Shown here piece by piece: positions 47,165 to 55,928 of a stretch of DNA of 64,000 nucleotides. The translations under genes and the position numbers were made by a program. The stretch covers positions 49,749 to 113,748 of the forward strand of contig JAIXHQ010000008.1 of the NCBI GenBank assembly GCA_030145715.1, in the 5' to 3' direction. The DNA is from Sphingopyxis sp. (lineage in GTDB: Bacteria > Pseudomonadota > Alphaproteobacteria > Sphingomonadales > Sphingomonadaceae). The notes under the pieces were generated by a model that was given only the letters and a program-made list of their open reading frames with translations, was not told the origin of the DNA and searched no databases. How positions within the stretch are numbered: position 1 is the stretch's first letter; each line of letters begins with the position of its first letter.

Positions 47165-48663
47165 CCCACCGCTCCCTGTCCCGCCGTGCCGACGGCGGCG
47201 GTCCCAGCCGCGGCGCGCCAGCAGGCGTGCAGATCCGCCGCCGCGCCGATGCCGAATATATAGCGGTCGGGGCGGACGAGCACGGCCTGGCCGTCCATCC
47301 CGGCGAGCCAGGCGGCCAGATCGTCGCGAAAGGGGGCGAGCACCGGGTCGTCGATCGCGATACGGCGCAGGTCGCCCGACGACACGCCGCCGACCCCGTC
47401 GATCAGCCACGCGCGGGCGTCGAGCGCATCGTCGAAGCGGGCGCCGTCGGCGGCGACGAATTGCGGAAAGATCGATCCCGCCGCCGCGTCGCCGGGCGCG
47501 AACAGCGCCCCGTCACGGCCCGGACCGCCGACCGCGGGCAGGCTGGCATCGGTATCGCGCCGCGCCATCATCTCTGCGTCACGCTGCGCCGCGACCGTGG
47601 GATCGAGCGTACAGACGACGCGGCCCATGCCGATCGCGAGTTCGATATAATCGCGCACGCTGCGGTCGCGTTCGGCCTGATAGGTGTCGAGCATCGCGGC
47701 ATCGGCGCCGTGGCACAGCACCGCTTCGAGTTTCCAGGCGAGGTTGGCGGCGTCGCGGATGCCCGAACACATGCCCTGTCCGGCAAAGGGCGGCATCTGG
47801 TGCGCGGCATCGCCCGCGATCAGCGCGCGGCCGTCGCGCCAGCGTTCGGCGATCAGCCCGTGAAAGCGATACACCGCCTTGCGTTCCACCTCGACATCGA
47901 CGTCCCACCCGGCGAGCAGGGCTTCGACAAAACCGGGCGCGAGAACCGCGTCGGCGCTTTCGTCCGGCAACAGCATGAATTCCCAGCGATGGCGCCCCGG
48001 CCCCATCAGCACGCAGGTCGTCGGGCGCGCGGGGTCGCAGATCTGAAGATTGACGACCGGCAGATTGGCGGACGAGCGGGGGATGGTGTCGACGACCAGC
48101 CAGGGTTCGTCGAACCGGTAATCCTCCAATCCGATGTTCAGCGCCTCGCGCACCGGGCTCCACGCGCCGTCGCATCCGACCAGGTAGCGCGCCTCGAACC
48201 GTTCGATCGCGCCGCCATCATCTTTGGCCATGACGACGACATGGTCGCCATGCTGTTCCAGCGATTGAAAGGCGAGGCCTAGGCGCACCGTGATGCGGGG
48301 CATCGCGGCGAGACGCGCCCGCAGCGCCCTTTCGATGCCCGGCTGGTTGAACATATAGGATTGCGCCCAGCCCGATATGCCATGTTCGCCGCCGCGGCGG
48401 GCCGACATGAGCAGTTCGCCGCCCGCGTTGCGAAATTCATAGGCGCCAGCGGGCCGCGAATGGGCGAGCGCCTCGCTGGCAATGCCCAGCCGTTGAAACA
48501 CCCGCATGATTTCATGATCGAAATGGGCCGCGCGCGGCAGCGGATAAACCTCGTGCGACCGCTCCATCGCGAGGACAGTGAGCCCCGCCTGACCCAGCAA
48601 ACCGGCCAACACCGCGCCCACGGGGCCGAGCCCGACGATGATGACGTCGAATCGCTCGCGCAT
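47161..48663 (-). CDS. FAD-dependent aromatic monooxygenase (MhpA-like)
   Basis: A 500-residue flavoprotein hydroxylase using NAD(P)H and O2 to add OH to a phenolic ring. The FAD motifs are complete: FDVIIVGLGPVGAVLAGLL (GxGxxG), YLVGCDGAWSPVREAL (DG motif) and GRALIAGDAAHQMPPFAGQG (GD motif). The overall likeness is to 3-(3-hydroxyphenyl)propionate hydroxylase MhpA. The start is ATG 48663 with GAGGAA upstream; upstream sequence to 48720 is not needed. First gene of a five-gene overlapping operon, and the TetR-type palindrome at 48725 lies 62 bases upstream. Confidence 0.9.
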   Translation of the reverse strand: MRERFDVIIVGLGPVGAVLAGLLGQAGLTVLAMERSHEVYPLPRAAHFDHEIMRVFQRLGIASEALAHSRPAGAYEFRNAGGELLMSARRGGEHGISGWAQSYMFNQPGIERALRARLAAMPRITVRLGLAFQSLEQHGDHVVVMAKDDGGAIERFEARYLVGCDGAWSPVREALNIGLEDYRFDEPWLVVDTIPRSSANLPVVNLQICDPARPTTCVLMGPGRHRWEFMLLPDESADAVLAPGFVEALLAGWDVDVEVERKAVYRFHGLIAERWRDGRALIAGDAAHQMPPFAGQGMCSGIRDAANLAWKLEAVLCHGADAAMLDTYQAERDRSVRDYIELAIGMGRVVCTLDPTVAAQRDAEMMARRDTDASLPAVGGPGRDGALFAPGDAAAGSIFPQFVAADGARFDDALDARAWLIDGVGGVSSGDLRRIAIDDPVLAPFRDDLAAWLAGMDGQAVLVRPDRYIFGIGAAADLHACWRAAAGTAAVGTAGQGAVG

Positions 48664-48724
48664 CGATTTTCCGTTCCTCTTCCCAGATCGCGGCGCTCCG
48701 GCAACCGGGCGCCGCGTCAATAAA

Positions 48725-48738
48725 TGACTATATAGTCA
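48725..48738. promoter_or_regulatory. TetR operator 1 (monooxygenase operon side)
   Basis: TGACTATATAGTCA, a perfect 14-bp palindrome, 62 bases before the monooxygenase start. It contains TATAGT, a plausible -10 box, so a bound repressor would block RNA polymerase. The same 14 bases recur at 49744-49757. Confidence 0.8.
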
Positions 48739-48796
48739 GTTTCTATTCCGCATCGGTCGATGTTTGGCAAGATGTTTATTTCGCATCGGCTGTTTC

Positions 48797-48812
48797 ATGA
48801 CCATATGGTCAT
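48797..48812. promoter_or_regulatory. TetR operator 2 (before the regulator gene)
   Basis: ATGACCATATGGTCAT, a perfect 16-bp palindrome, differing from the other two sites by one symmetrical base pair. It lies 71 bases before the tetR-type start, consistent with autorepression. Confidence 0.75.
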
Positions 48813-48882
48813 AATGGTGGCGCGTGCGCCGCCGACGGCGGCCGGGCTGGCGCGCGCGGTATTTTTGGGGCAATTACATCAT

Positions 48883-49548
48883 ATGACTGCAATTCAGACC
48901 GACGCGCGCGTTCCGGGGACGCGCACGGCCAGAACCCGGGCTTCGCTCCTCGCGTCGGGGCGCAAGCTGTTTGCCGAGCGACCCTTCGATGCGGTCGCGG
49001 TCGACGACATCGTTCAGGAAGCCGGAGTCGCAAAGGGCACTTTCTATAATCATTTCGACGACAAGGACGCGCTGCTCGCCGCGATCGTCGCCGATATTCG
49101 CAGCGGCGTCGAAGCGCGGGTGACGATGGTGAACGCGGCGATCGCGGATCCCCCGGCGCGAATCGCGCGCGCGATCTGCGTCTATGCGGCCATGGCCGCC
49201 GACGATCCGGTGGAGGCGCACATCATGCTGCGCAACGATCCGCGCGGTTCGGCACGCGAATCGCTGAACGACGGACTGCGCGACGATCTGGGCGCCGGGC
49301 TGCACAGCGGCCGACTGGCGATGCCGACGATCGAAGCGGGACTTTTGTGCGTCATCGGCCTCGTCCACAGCCTGCTGCTCGCCACCGCGCGGGGGCGCGA
49401 ACGGGGGCGTTCGATCCAGACCGCACAGCAATTGTGCATGATGATGCTGCGATCATTCGGGCTCGACCACCGCGAGGCCGAATTGATCGCGTCGCAGGCC
49501 GCGGACGACATCATTCGGCTGCGCGCCTACGATCCCGGCGCCCAATAG
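48883..49548 (+). CDS. TetR/AcrR family regulator of the aromatic locus
   Basis: A 221-residue regulator with an N-terminal TetR helix-turn-helix: RASLLASGRKLFAERPFDAV, then VDDIVQEAGVAKGTFYNHFD and DKDALL (residues about 17-67). The C-terminal ligand domain is all helical and unlike characterised members I recall. The ATG at 48883 is chosen because homology starts soon after; an in-frame ATG at 48760 would place operator 2 inside the coding region. It sits between the two divergent arms, and three palindromes mark its probable targets. Confidence 0.9.
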   Translation: MTAIQTDARVPGTRTARTRASLLASGRKLFAERPFDAVAVDDIVQEAGVAKGTFYNHFDDKDALLAAIVADIRSGVEARVTMVNAAIADPPARIARAICVYAAMAADDPVEAHIMLRNDPRGSARESLNDGLRDDLGAGLHSGRLAMPTIEAGLLCVIGLVHSLLLATARGRERGRSIQTAQQLCMMMLRSFGLDHREAELIASQAADDIIRLRAYDPGAQ

Positions 49549-49742
49549 CGCCTAGCGACCGGCGCATCCGCGCGCCTGTGCCGTCATTCCTGAGTCGAAT
49601 CGTTCGCGCGAGGCGCGGCGTTCGCAAACGCGGCCGTCAGTGGCGCAGATCCTGTAAACTGACCGAATAGGGTAATTATTTTGTCGATGGCGCGATGATC
49701 CCTCATTTTTGGCTTGCATACGTAAATTCTCCTTTATAGAAA

Positions 49743-49758
49743 ATGACTATATAGTCAT
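49743..49758. promoter_or_regulatory. TetR operator 3 (dioxygenase-receptor-sulfatase side)
   Basis: ATGACTATATAGTCAT, a perfect 16-bp palindrome whose inner 14 bases equal operator 1. It ends 15 bases before the dioxygenase ATG, directly before the GGAGAGG ribosome site. A possible promoter (TTGCAT at 49714 and TATAGA at 49735) lies just upstream. The 225-base gap 49549-49773 otherwise shows nothing. Confidence 0.8.
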
Positions 49759-49773
49759 AAATGGAGAGGTTAG

Positions 49774-50688
49774 ATGCCGGCCATCGATGTCGCCCATGTC
49801 CGCTTTGCGGCACCCGACCTGGATCTGATGGAGCGTTTCGTGGCCGATTTCGGCCTGCAGCCGTTTCGCGCCGATGGCGTGCTTTACGCCCGGGGAAGCG
49901 GCGGCGCGCCGTTTCTGCACATGACCGAACCCGGCGACCCCGCTTTTGTCGCGCTTGGGCTGACCGCGCCGTCGGTCGGCGCGCTGCGTGATTTCGCCGC
50001 CGGGCGCGGGCTGGCGGTCCAGCCGATCGACCGCCCCGGCGGCGGCGAGATGGTGGAGTTGCGCGATCCGGACGGCTATCTGATCGAATATGTGGCGGGG
50101 CAGCAGGGCCGCGAAGCCGATATTCCCGGTCGCACGGTTGCGCACAATGACGCAGCGGAAAAGCGGCGGCTGGGCGAGGTGCGCCGGTTCGACAGCGGGC
50201 CTTCGCATGTCGTGCGGCTGGGCCATTGCGTGCTGGGCGTGTCCGATTTCGCCCGGTCGGAGGCTTGGTACAAGGATCATTTCGGCTTCATCACGTCGGA
50301 CGAGATCGTCCTGCCCGACGGGTCGGCGATCGGCGCCTTCATGCGGTGCGACCGCGGCGACCAGCCGACCGATCATCACAGCCTGTTCCTGATCCAGGGG
50401 CCGCGCGGCGTCGGGTTCAATCATGCGGCGTTCGAAATTCTGGATGCCGACGATCTGTTCGTCGGTCACGACTGGCTGGGACGCGAAGGGTGGACGCCGC
50501 ACTGGGGCATCGGGCGTCATATCCTGGGTTCGCAGATATTCGATTACTGGCGCGATCCCTGGGGGCACACGCTGGAACATTGGACCGACGGCGACCTGTT
50601 CACGGCCGCCGACGGATCGCGGCAGGCGTCGCTTGGCGAATTGATGGGCGTGCAGTGGGGCCACGCGATGCCCCACGCCGCCGACTGA
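49774..50688 (+). CDS. Extradiol-type (VOC family) ring-cleavage dioxygenase
   Basis: A 304-residue two-domain vicinal-oxygen-chelate protein. The second domain has the expected iron ligands His151 (RLGHCVLGV), His217 (GFNHAAFEI) and Glu268 (GHTLEHW), and the second-shell His249 and Tyr258. The stretch GRHILGSQIFDYWRDPWGHT, then LE, nearly matches the extradiol dioxygenase signature, with Asp257 where a hydrophobic residue is usual. It likely cleaves a catechol made by the monooxygenase. GGAGAGG precedes the ATG. It heads the plus-strand arm, with the TonB receptor 79 bases later. Confidence 0.88.
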   Translation: MPAIDVAHVRFAAPDLDLMERFVADFGLQPFRADGVLYARGSGGAPFLHMTEPGDPAFVALGLTAPSVGALRDFAAGRGLAVQPIDRPGGGEMVELRDPDGYLIEYVAGQQGREADIPGRTVAHNDAAEKRRLGEVRRFDSGPSHVVRLGHCVLGVSDFARSEAWYKDHFGFITSDEIVLPDGSAIGAFMRCDRGDQPTDHHSLFLIQGPRGVGFNHAAFEILDADDLFVGHDWLGREGWTPHWGIGRHILGSQIFDYWRDPWGHTLEHWTDGDLFTAADGSRQASLGELMGVQWGHAMPHAAD

Positions 50689-50724
50689 CCATCGCGGGGC
50701 AGGGAAACTGCCCTCATCGCATCA

Positions 50725-50748
50725 ACGGGACCTGCAAAGCAGGCCCGT
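50725..50748 (+). terminator. Intercistronic hairpin
   Basis: ACGGGACCTGC-AAA-GCAGGCCCGT, a 10-bp stem with one bulged base, in the 79-base gap between the dioxygenase and receptor genes. There is no T tract. It may be a processing or partial-termination site that sets relative expression. Confidence 0.3.
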
Positions 50749-50767
50749 ATCATCGGGAGAGATTTTC

Positions 50768-53194
50768 ATGACAGCCAGTTTCATTTTCGTCGCCCGCACC
50801 CGACTGCTTTGCGCAAGCGCGCTTGCCGCCGGGCTGGTCGCCGCCGCCGCGCCGGCACAGGCGATGCAGGCCGATGGCGCCGAAAGCGCACCGACCGCCG
50901 CGCCCGACCCGGCCTATGACGAAATCATCGTCACCGCGCGCAAGCGGGAAGAAAATCTGCAGAACACGCCGATCGCCATCACCGCGATCGGGGGCGCCCA
51001 GTTGGAAGCGAGGGGTGCCGTCGACCTGACGACGATGCAGAATATCGCTCCCAATCTGACGCTCAAGACCGGCGGCGGGACGTCGGGCGCGACCTTTACC
51101 CCCGTCATCAATATCCGCGGCATCGGGCAGGGCGATTTCACCATCAACACCGATCCCGGCGTCGGCGTTTATATCGACGGCGTCTATCTGGGCCGGTCGG
51201 TCGGCAGCGTGCTCGACCTGGCTGACGTCCAGCGCGTCGAGGTGTTGCGCGGGCCACAGGGAACGCTGTTCGGCCGCAATACGATCGGCGGCGCGATCAG
51301 CGTCGTGTCAAAGATGCCCGACCCGCGCGAAACGTCGGGCAGCCTGTCGATCACCGGCGGCAGCCGCGAATTCGCGCAGGTCCGTGGGTCGATCAATCTG
51401 CCGCTTGCCGACAATCTGGCGATCCGGGTGTCGGCGATGGCGCGGCAACGCGATGGCTATGTCGATGCCCTGCAATATGATGATTTCAAACTGGGCGGCG
51501 AGAAAATGTGGGCGGCGCGCGCCGCGCTGCGCTGGCAGCCGACCGAGACGCTGACCATCGACGTTGCGGTCGATCACACCGAACGGCGCGACCCGCCCGC
51601 CGCGACGGTCGCGTTGCAGCTTGGCGACATTTCGCCCGGCCAGACGGGGCCGACGGGGCCGATCTCCAATTTCTTCAACCGCGGACAGGGCCCTGCCGCG
51701 GCCGCGCGCCTGCCGTGGATTTCGGCCGACGCCCCGCGCTGCGCGACCGACGCCGCGTTCCGCAACAGCAGCCTGTCCTGTTACGGCAATGCCTGGCTGG
51801 CGGGTACGTCGGGCAATAATTCGGTGTGGCAGGATCGCAGCGGCAATGTCATCCGCCCGGTGAACAAGCTCAACGTCACCGGCTATGTCGGGACCGTTGC
51901 GTTCGACAGCGCCATCGGCACGCTGAAATCGATCACCGCCTATCGCAAGTTCAATTCGACCTTCTACGGCGACCTCGACTTTACGCCCTATTCGATCTTC
52001 ACCAACAACAATGTCCCGTTCGACCAGAAGCAATTTTCGCAGGAATTCCAGCTTGTGGGCAGCGCGTTCGGCGACCGGCTCGATTATGTTCTGGGCGCCT
52101 ATTATTTCAATGAAAAGGGCGACCAGGCGGTCGATCTGTTGACGCCGGGCAATGTGCCCGCGGGACAGGCGCCCGCGCTGGCGCCCTTCCTGCCCTATCT
52201 TCAGACGACGACGCGCACGATCGACAACAGCTCCAAGGCCGCATACGCACAGCTGACCTTTGCCTTTACCGAACGGCTGAAGCTGACGGGCGGATTGCGC
52301 TATACCGACGAGACAAAGGATTACCGGGTCGTCCAGACGCGCGCGGTGGGCCCCGTGCAAAGCGCGACGGGCACACAGGGGACCAAGATATGGACCCCGA
52401 TGGCGAACCTTGCCTGGCAGGCGACCGACGATGTGCTGCTCTATGCCACCTATTCGGAGGGGTATCGTGCCGGCGGCTTCGCGGCGCGTTTCACGTCGGG
52501 GCTGATTTCGCCGCTGCCGTCCTACCAGCCCGAATATGTGACATCCTATGAGGCCGGGGTGAAGTCGACGCTGTTCGACCGGCGGTTGACGCTGAACCTC
52601 GCGGCGTTCCGGATCGATTATCGCGACATTCAGGTGACGGCGACGACACCCGACCTTCCGGGCTTTGTCCTCAACCTGGCCGACGCGCGCTTTACCGGGT
52701 TCGAGGCCGAGGCGCGCGCGATCCTGGGCGGCGGGTTCACCGCCAATCTGTCGGCCGGTTACACGCGCAAGCAACTGACCAGCGTGGCGCCGGGCACCGT
52801 GTCGAGCGACGGCACCAACGCCGCCGTGCCGATCACGACCAGCAGCGTACTGCCGGGACCGACGTGGCAGCTCAACGGTCAATTGGCGCACCGGTTCGAA
52901 CTGAAAAATGGTGGCCGGGTCGATACGTCGTTCGACGTCCATTATGAAAGCCGGGAAAGCAACAGCGTCGCCAATTACGACATCATCTATCAGCCAAGCT
53001 ATGCCGAGGCGGAGGCGCGGATCGCCTATACCTGGCCCAACGACCGCTTCACGCTGGCGCTGGGCGCGCGCAACCTGTTCGACAAGCAATATTTCACGAC
53101 CAAGACACTCTCGTCCGCGTCGGCCGCGGTCTATGGTACGCTCGCCCGTCCGCGCGAAGTCTATGCCCAATTCACCTATCGTTTTGGTTCCTGA
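50768..53194 (+). CDS. TonB-dependent outer-membrane receptor of the aromatic locus
   Basis: An 808-residue receptor with a signal peptide (to APAQA, about residue 32), a TonB-box-like DEIIVTARKREENLQNTPIA, a plug with INIRGIGQGDFTINTDPGVG and VEVLRGPQGTLFGRNTIGGA, and a 22-strand barrel ending YAQFTYRFGS. Sphingomonads use such receptors for iron chelates but also for large or poorly diffusing organic compounds. Its place between a ring-cleaving dioxygenase and a sulfatase, in one operon under a TetR site, favours uptake of the pathway substrate rather than iron. Confidence 0.92.
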   Translation: MTASFIFVARTRLLCASALAAGLVAAAAPAQAMQADGAESAPTAAPDPAYDEIIVTARKREENLQNTPIAITAIGGAQLEARGAVDLTTMQNIAPNLTLKTGGGTSGATFTPVINIRGIGQGDFTINTDPGVGVYIDGVYLGRSVGSVLDLADVQRVEVLRGPQGTLFGRNTIGGAISVVSKMPDPRETSGSLSITGGSREFAQVRGSINLPLADNLAIRVSAMARQRDGYVDALQYDDFKLGGEKMWAARAALRWQPTETLTIDVAVDHTERRDPPAATVALQLGDISPGQTGPTGPISNFFNRGQGPAAAARLPWISADAPRCATDAAFRNSSLSCYGNAWLAGTSGNNSVWQDRSGNVIRPVNKLNVTGYVGTVAFDSAIGTLKSITAYRKFNSTFYGDLDFTPYSIFTNNNVPFDQKQFSQEFQLVGSAFGDRLDYVLGAYYFNEKGDQAVDLLTPGNVPAGQAPALAPFLPYLQTTTRTIDNSSKAAYAQLTFAFTERLKLTGGLRYTDETKDYRVVQTRAVGPVQSATGTQGTKIWTPMANLAWQATDDVLLYATYSEGYRAGGFAARFTSGLISPLPSYQPEYVTSYEAGVKSTLFDRRLTLNLAAFRIDYRDIQVTATTPDLPGFVLNLADARFTGFEAEARAILGGGFTANLSAGYTRKQLTSVAPGTVSSDGTNAAVPITTSSVLPGPTWQLNGQLAHRFELKNGGRVDTSFDVHYESRESNSVANYDIIYQPSYAEAEARIAYTWPNDRFTLALGARNLFDKQYFTTKTLSSASAAVYGTLARPREVYAQFTYRFGS

Positions 53195-53224
53195 CCGGGC
53201 GCGGTCCAACATGGAGACAATTGC

Positions 53225-54658
53225 ATGAAGATCAGCCGCCGCAGTCTGCTGGCCAGTTCGGCCGCCGCCGGATCGTTGCTTTTGACCGACGCGATGCCCG
53301 CTCTTGCCGCGAAACCGGCGAAGCAGCCGAACATCCTGTTCATCATGGCCGACGATCTGGGTTATGCCGACCTCAGTTGCTATGGTCGGCGCGATTACAA
53401 GACGCCGGCGATCGACCGGATCGCCGAACAGGGAATGCGCTTTCTTCAGGGCTATGCCAATTCGGCGGTCTGTTCGGCCACGCGCACCGCGCTGATGACC
53501 GGGCGTTATCAGAACCGCCTTCCGATCGGGCTGGAGGAACCGCTGGTGATCCGCAACGTCGGTCTGCCGCCCGAGCATCCGACGCTGCCGTCGATCCTGC
53601 GCGCGAAGGGGTATCAGACCGCCCTGATCGGCAAATGGCATCTGGGCCAGCTTCCCGATTATGGTCCGCTCAAGAGCGGATACGACCATTTCTGGGGCTT
53701 TCGCATGGGCGGGATCGACTATTTCCGCCACGGCAATTCGCGCGGTTCGGACCTGTGGGACGGCGACGTGCAGATCGACGAAACCGGCTATCTGACCGAT
53801 CTTTTCGGGGACAAGGCGGTCGAGATGGTGGGAGAGATGACGGCGGCGAAAAAGCCGTTTTTCATGAGCCTGCATTTCAGCGCGCCGCACTGGCCGTGGG
53901 AAGGCCCCGACGATCAGGCCGAAGCCGACCGCATCGCCGCGAAAAAGGATCCCTTGGCAATCCGCGCCTTTGATGGCGGGTCGCTGAAGACCTATGCCGC
54001 GATGGTCACGCGCATGGACCATCAGATCGGCCGCGTCATGGACGCCCTGCGCGCCGCGGGGGTGGAGGATGATACGATCGTCGTCTTTACCAGCGACAAT
54101 GGCGGCGAACGCTTTTCCGACACCTGGCCCTTTTCGGGAAAGAAGTCGCAGTTGCTGGAGGGCGGAATCCGCATTCCCGTGATCGTCCGCTGGCCGCGCC
54201 ACGTAAAGGCGGGCGCGGTTAGCGAACAGGTGATGATGACGATGGACTGGCTGCCGACGCTGCTGGCTGCGGCGGGGACCACGCCGGACCCCGCCTTTCC
54301 CAGCGACGGCATGGATATGGGCCCGGTGCTGCGCGGCGCGCCGGTTCAGCCGCGGACGCTGTGCTGGCGCTTTATGAACCTCGATCAGGAAGCCTGTCGG
54401 AGCGAGGATTATAAATATCTGAAAATAATGGAAAATACATTTCTGTTCAACGTTGCCGAGGACCCGCTGGAGCGCGCCAACCTGAAGGAACGGATGCCCG
54501 AGAAATATGCGCAGCTTAAAGCCATGTACGACGATTGGGATGCACAGATGCTGCCGGTCGACCCCGCCGCGCATACCGCCGGATTTACCGGCGCGCAGAT
54601 CGCCGAACAGGTCGGCATCGATACGTCGGTGACGCGGAGCGCACCGGCCCCGAAATAG
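53225..54658 (+). CDS. Tat-exported type I sulfatase
   Basis: A 477-residue arylsulfatase-family enzyme with a Tat signal (MKISRRSLLASSAAAGSLLL). The formylglycine site is Cys83-Ser-Ala-Thr-Arg87 (NSAVCSATRTALMTGRYQ), the cysteine-type motif that needs a formylglycine-generating enzyme, not seen in this window. Calcium ligands Asp43/Asp44 (MADDLGYAD), IGKWHLGQ, SAPHWPWEGP and FTSDNGGER complete the active site. It hydrolyses a sulfate ester in the periplasm. It lies 30 bases after the receptor gene, surely co-transcribed, so the imported compound is probably sulfated. Confidence 0.93.
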   Translation: MKISRRSLLASSAAAGSLLLTDAMPALAAKPAKQPNILFIMADDLGYADLSCYGRRDYKTPAIDRIAEQGMRFLQGYANSAVCSATRTALMTGRYQNRLPIGLEEPLVIRNVGLPPEHPTLPSILRAKGYQTALIGKWHLGQLPDYGPLKSGYDHFWGFRMGGIDYFRHGNSRGSDLWDGDVQIDETGYLTDLFGDKAVEMVGEMTAAKKPFFMSLHFSAPHWPWEGPDDQAEADRIAAKKDPLAIRAFDGGSLKTYAAMVTRMDHQIGRVMDALRAAGVEDDTIVVFTSDNGGERFSDTWPFSGKKSQLLEGGIRIPVIVRWPRHVKAGAVSEQVMMTMDWLPTLLAAAGTTPDPAFPSDGMDMGPVLRGAPVQPRTLCWRFMNLDQEACRSEDYKYLKIMENTFLFNVAEDPLERANLKERMPEKYAQLKAMYDDWDAQMLPVDPAAHTAGFTGAQIAEQVGIDTSVTRSAPAPK

Positions 54659-54677
54659 GCGGAGGCGTGAAAGCGGA

Positions 54678-54691
54678 CCGGCCTTGGCCGG
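54678..54691. terminator. Small hairpin between convergent genes
   Basis: CCGGCC-TT-GGCCGG in the 57-base gap between the sulfatase and the substrate-binding lipoprotein genes, which converge. Weak stem and no T tract. Confidence 0.3.
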
Positions 54692-54715
54692 ATTACGGCG
54701 CCGCGCGCCTGCCCG

Positions 54716-55849
54716 TTATCGCGCCGTTTCCTTGCTCGATGCGGCTCCCGCCTCGACCTCGCGATCCCATCGTTTCATGAACCGGTTGCGGGTCAGCCGG
54801 TCCTGCACGATCAGCAGTTCGGGGCCGACGCGCACCGCGCGCATCGGCGCGGTCGTGTCGCGCAATTTCAGTGGGCGTTCGACGTCGCTGCGCACCGACG
54901 GCATCGCATGATCGGTCAGCAGTTGCTGGCCCTTTACCGACAACAGAAAGTCCAGAAACAGCCGGGCGGCGTTGGGATGGCGGGCCTTGTTCGGGATCAT
55001 CGCGATCCGCGACATGACCAGCGTGTAATCGGCGGGGAAAACGACGCCAAGATCCTTGTTGTGGGTCGCTTCGTCCAGCGCATAGGAACCAAGGACATTA
55101 TATCCGATCACCGCCCGCCCGCTCGACACCTCCTTCAGAACCTCTTCGCTGGTCGAGAAGAAACGGGCGCGGTTGGCGCCAAGGCCGTGCGCCATCTGCC
55201 ACACATGGCCGCTGATCGCATTGTCCTGTGACAGGCACAGATAGCCGACCGACGACAGGGCGGGGTGATAGGTCGCGACCCGTCCCCGCAAATCGGCATC
55301 GCGCCGTTCGAGCAGGCGGACGAATTCCATATGGTTTTTCGGGATGCGGTCGGGCGACAGCAGCGTCTTGTTATACACCATGACGACGGGTTCGGCGGTG
55401 ACGCCCCACGCCTGATTCTTCCAGTTCGCCCAATCGGGCAGATTGTCCTTTTCGGGCGAGTCATAGGATTGCGCATAGCCGTCGTTGACCAGCTTGATCT
55501 GCATGTCCATCGACGACGACAGCAACAGGTCGGGATTGACGCCGCCGGTCTTTCCGATCGCCAGGAATCGGTCGCCGACATCGCGCGCCGGCAGGTCGTG
55601 ATATTCCGTTTTTATGCCCGGATAGGCGCGTTGAAAGGCGGACAGAAGGTCGCGCATGACCTGCCGGTCGGTCGTCGACCAGATGACCAGCCGGCCTTCC
55701 TTGGTCCCGCCCTCGATCAGTTTCGCATAGGAAAGATCATAGCCGGCCGGGACTCGTTCGCTATATTCGGACCCCGGAGAACAGCCGCCCGCGAGCGATA
55801 AAATCGCGACGCAAAGCGCGATGCGGCGAACAATGGCGCGTCGTTTCAA
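54716..55849 (-). CDS. Extracytoplasmic solute-binding lipoprotein (ABC-type family 1), orphan
   Basis: A 377-residue substrate-binding protein. From a TTG at 55849 the product begins MKRRAIVRRIALCVAILSLA, then GGC, a clear lipobox; GGAGG lies upstream. The body has the iron/thiamine-type binding fold: GRLVIWSTTDRQVMRDLLSA, AWGVTAEPVVMVYNKTLLSP, GRVATYHPALSSVGYL and IGYNVLGSYAL. No ABC permease or ATPase gene is nearby. It is divergent by 79 bases from a TctDE-like two-component system, so it may present a ligand to that sensor. The TTG start is inferred from the signal peptide. Confidence 0.85.
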   Translation of the reverse strand: MKRRAIVRRIALCVAILSLAGGCSPGSEYSERVPAGYDLSYAKLIEGGTKEGRLVIWSTTDRQVMRDLLSAFQRAYPGIKTEYHDLPARDVGDRFLAIGKTGGVNPDLLLSSSMDMQIKLVNDGYAQSYDSPEKDNLPDWANWKNQAWGVTAEPVVMVYNKTLLSPDRIPKNHMEFVRLLERRDADLRGRVATYHPALSSVGYLCLSQDNAISGHVWQMAHGLGANRARFFSTSEEVLKEVSSGRAVIGYNVLGSYALDEATHNKDLGVVFPADYTLVMSRIAMIPNKARHPNAARLFLDFLLSVKGQQLLTDHAMPSVRSDVERPLKLRDTTAPMRAVRVGPELLIVQDRLTRNRFMKRWDREVEAGAASSKETAR

Positions 55850-55928
55850 CTCGTCTTTCCCCTCCGCCCGTCGGCCTGTCGTCAAATCTTCTGTGGACCA
55901 ACATGCGCAGTTTTGCCACATCGAAGCG

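Noticed and set aside
51308..54574. A 1088-codon minus-strand open frame opposite the TonB receptor and sulfatase
   Set aside because: Same reason: antisense to two firm genes, no recognisable motifs and Arg-rich composition.
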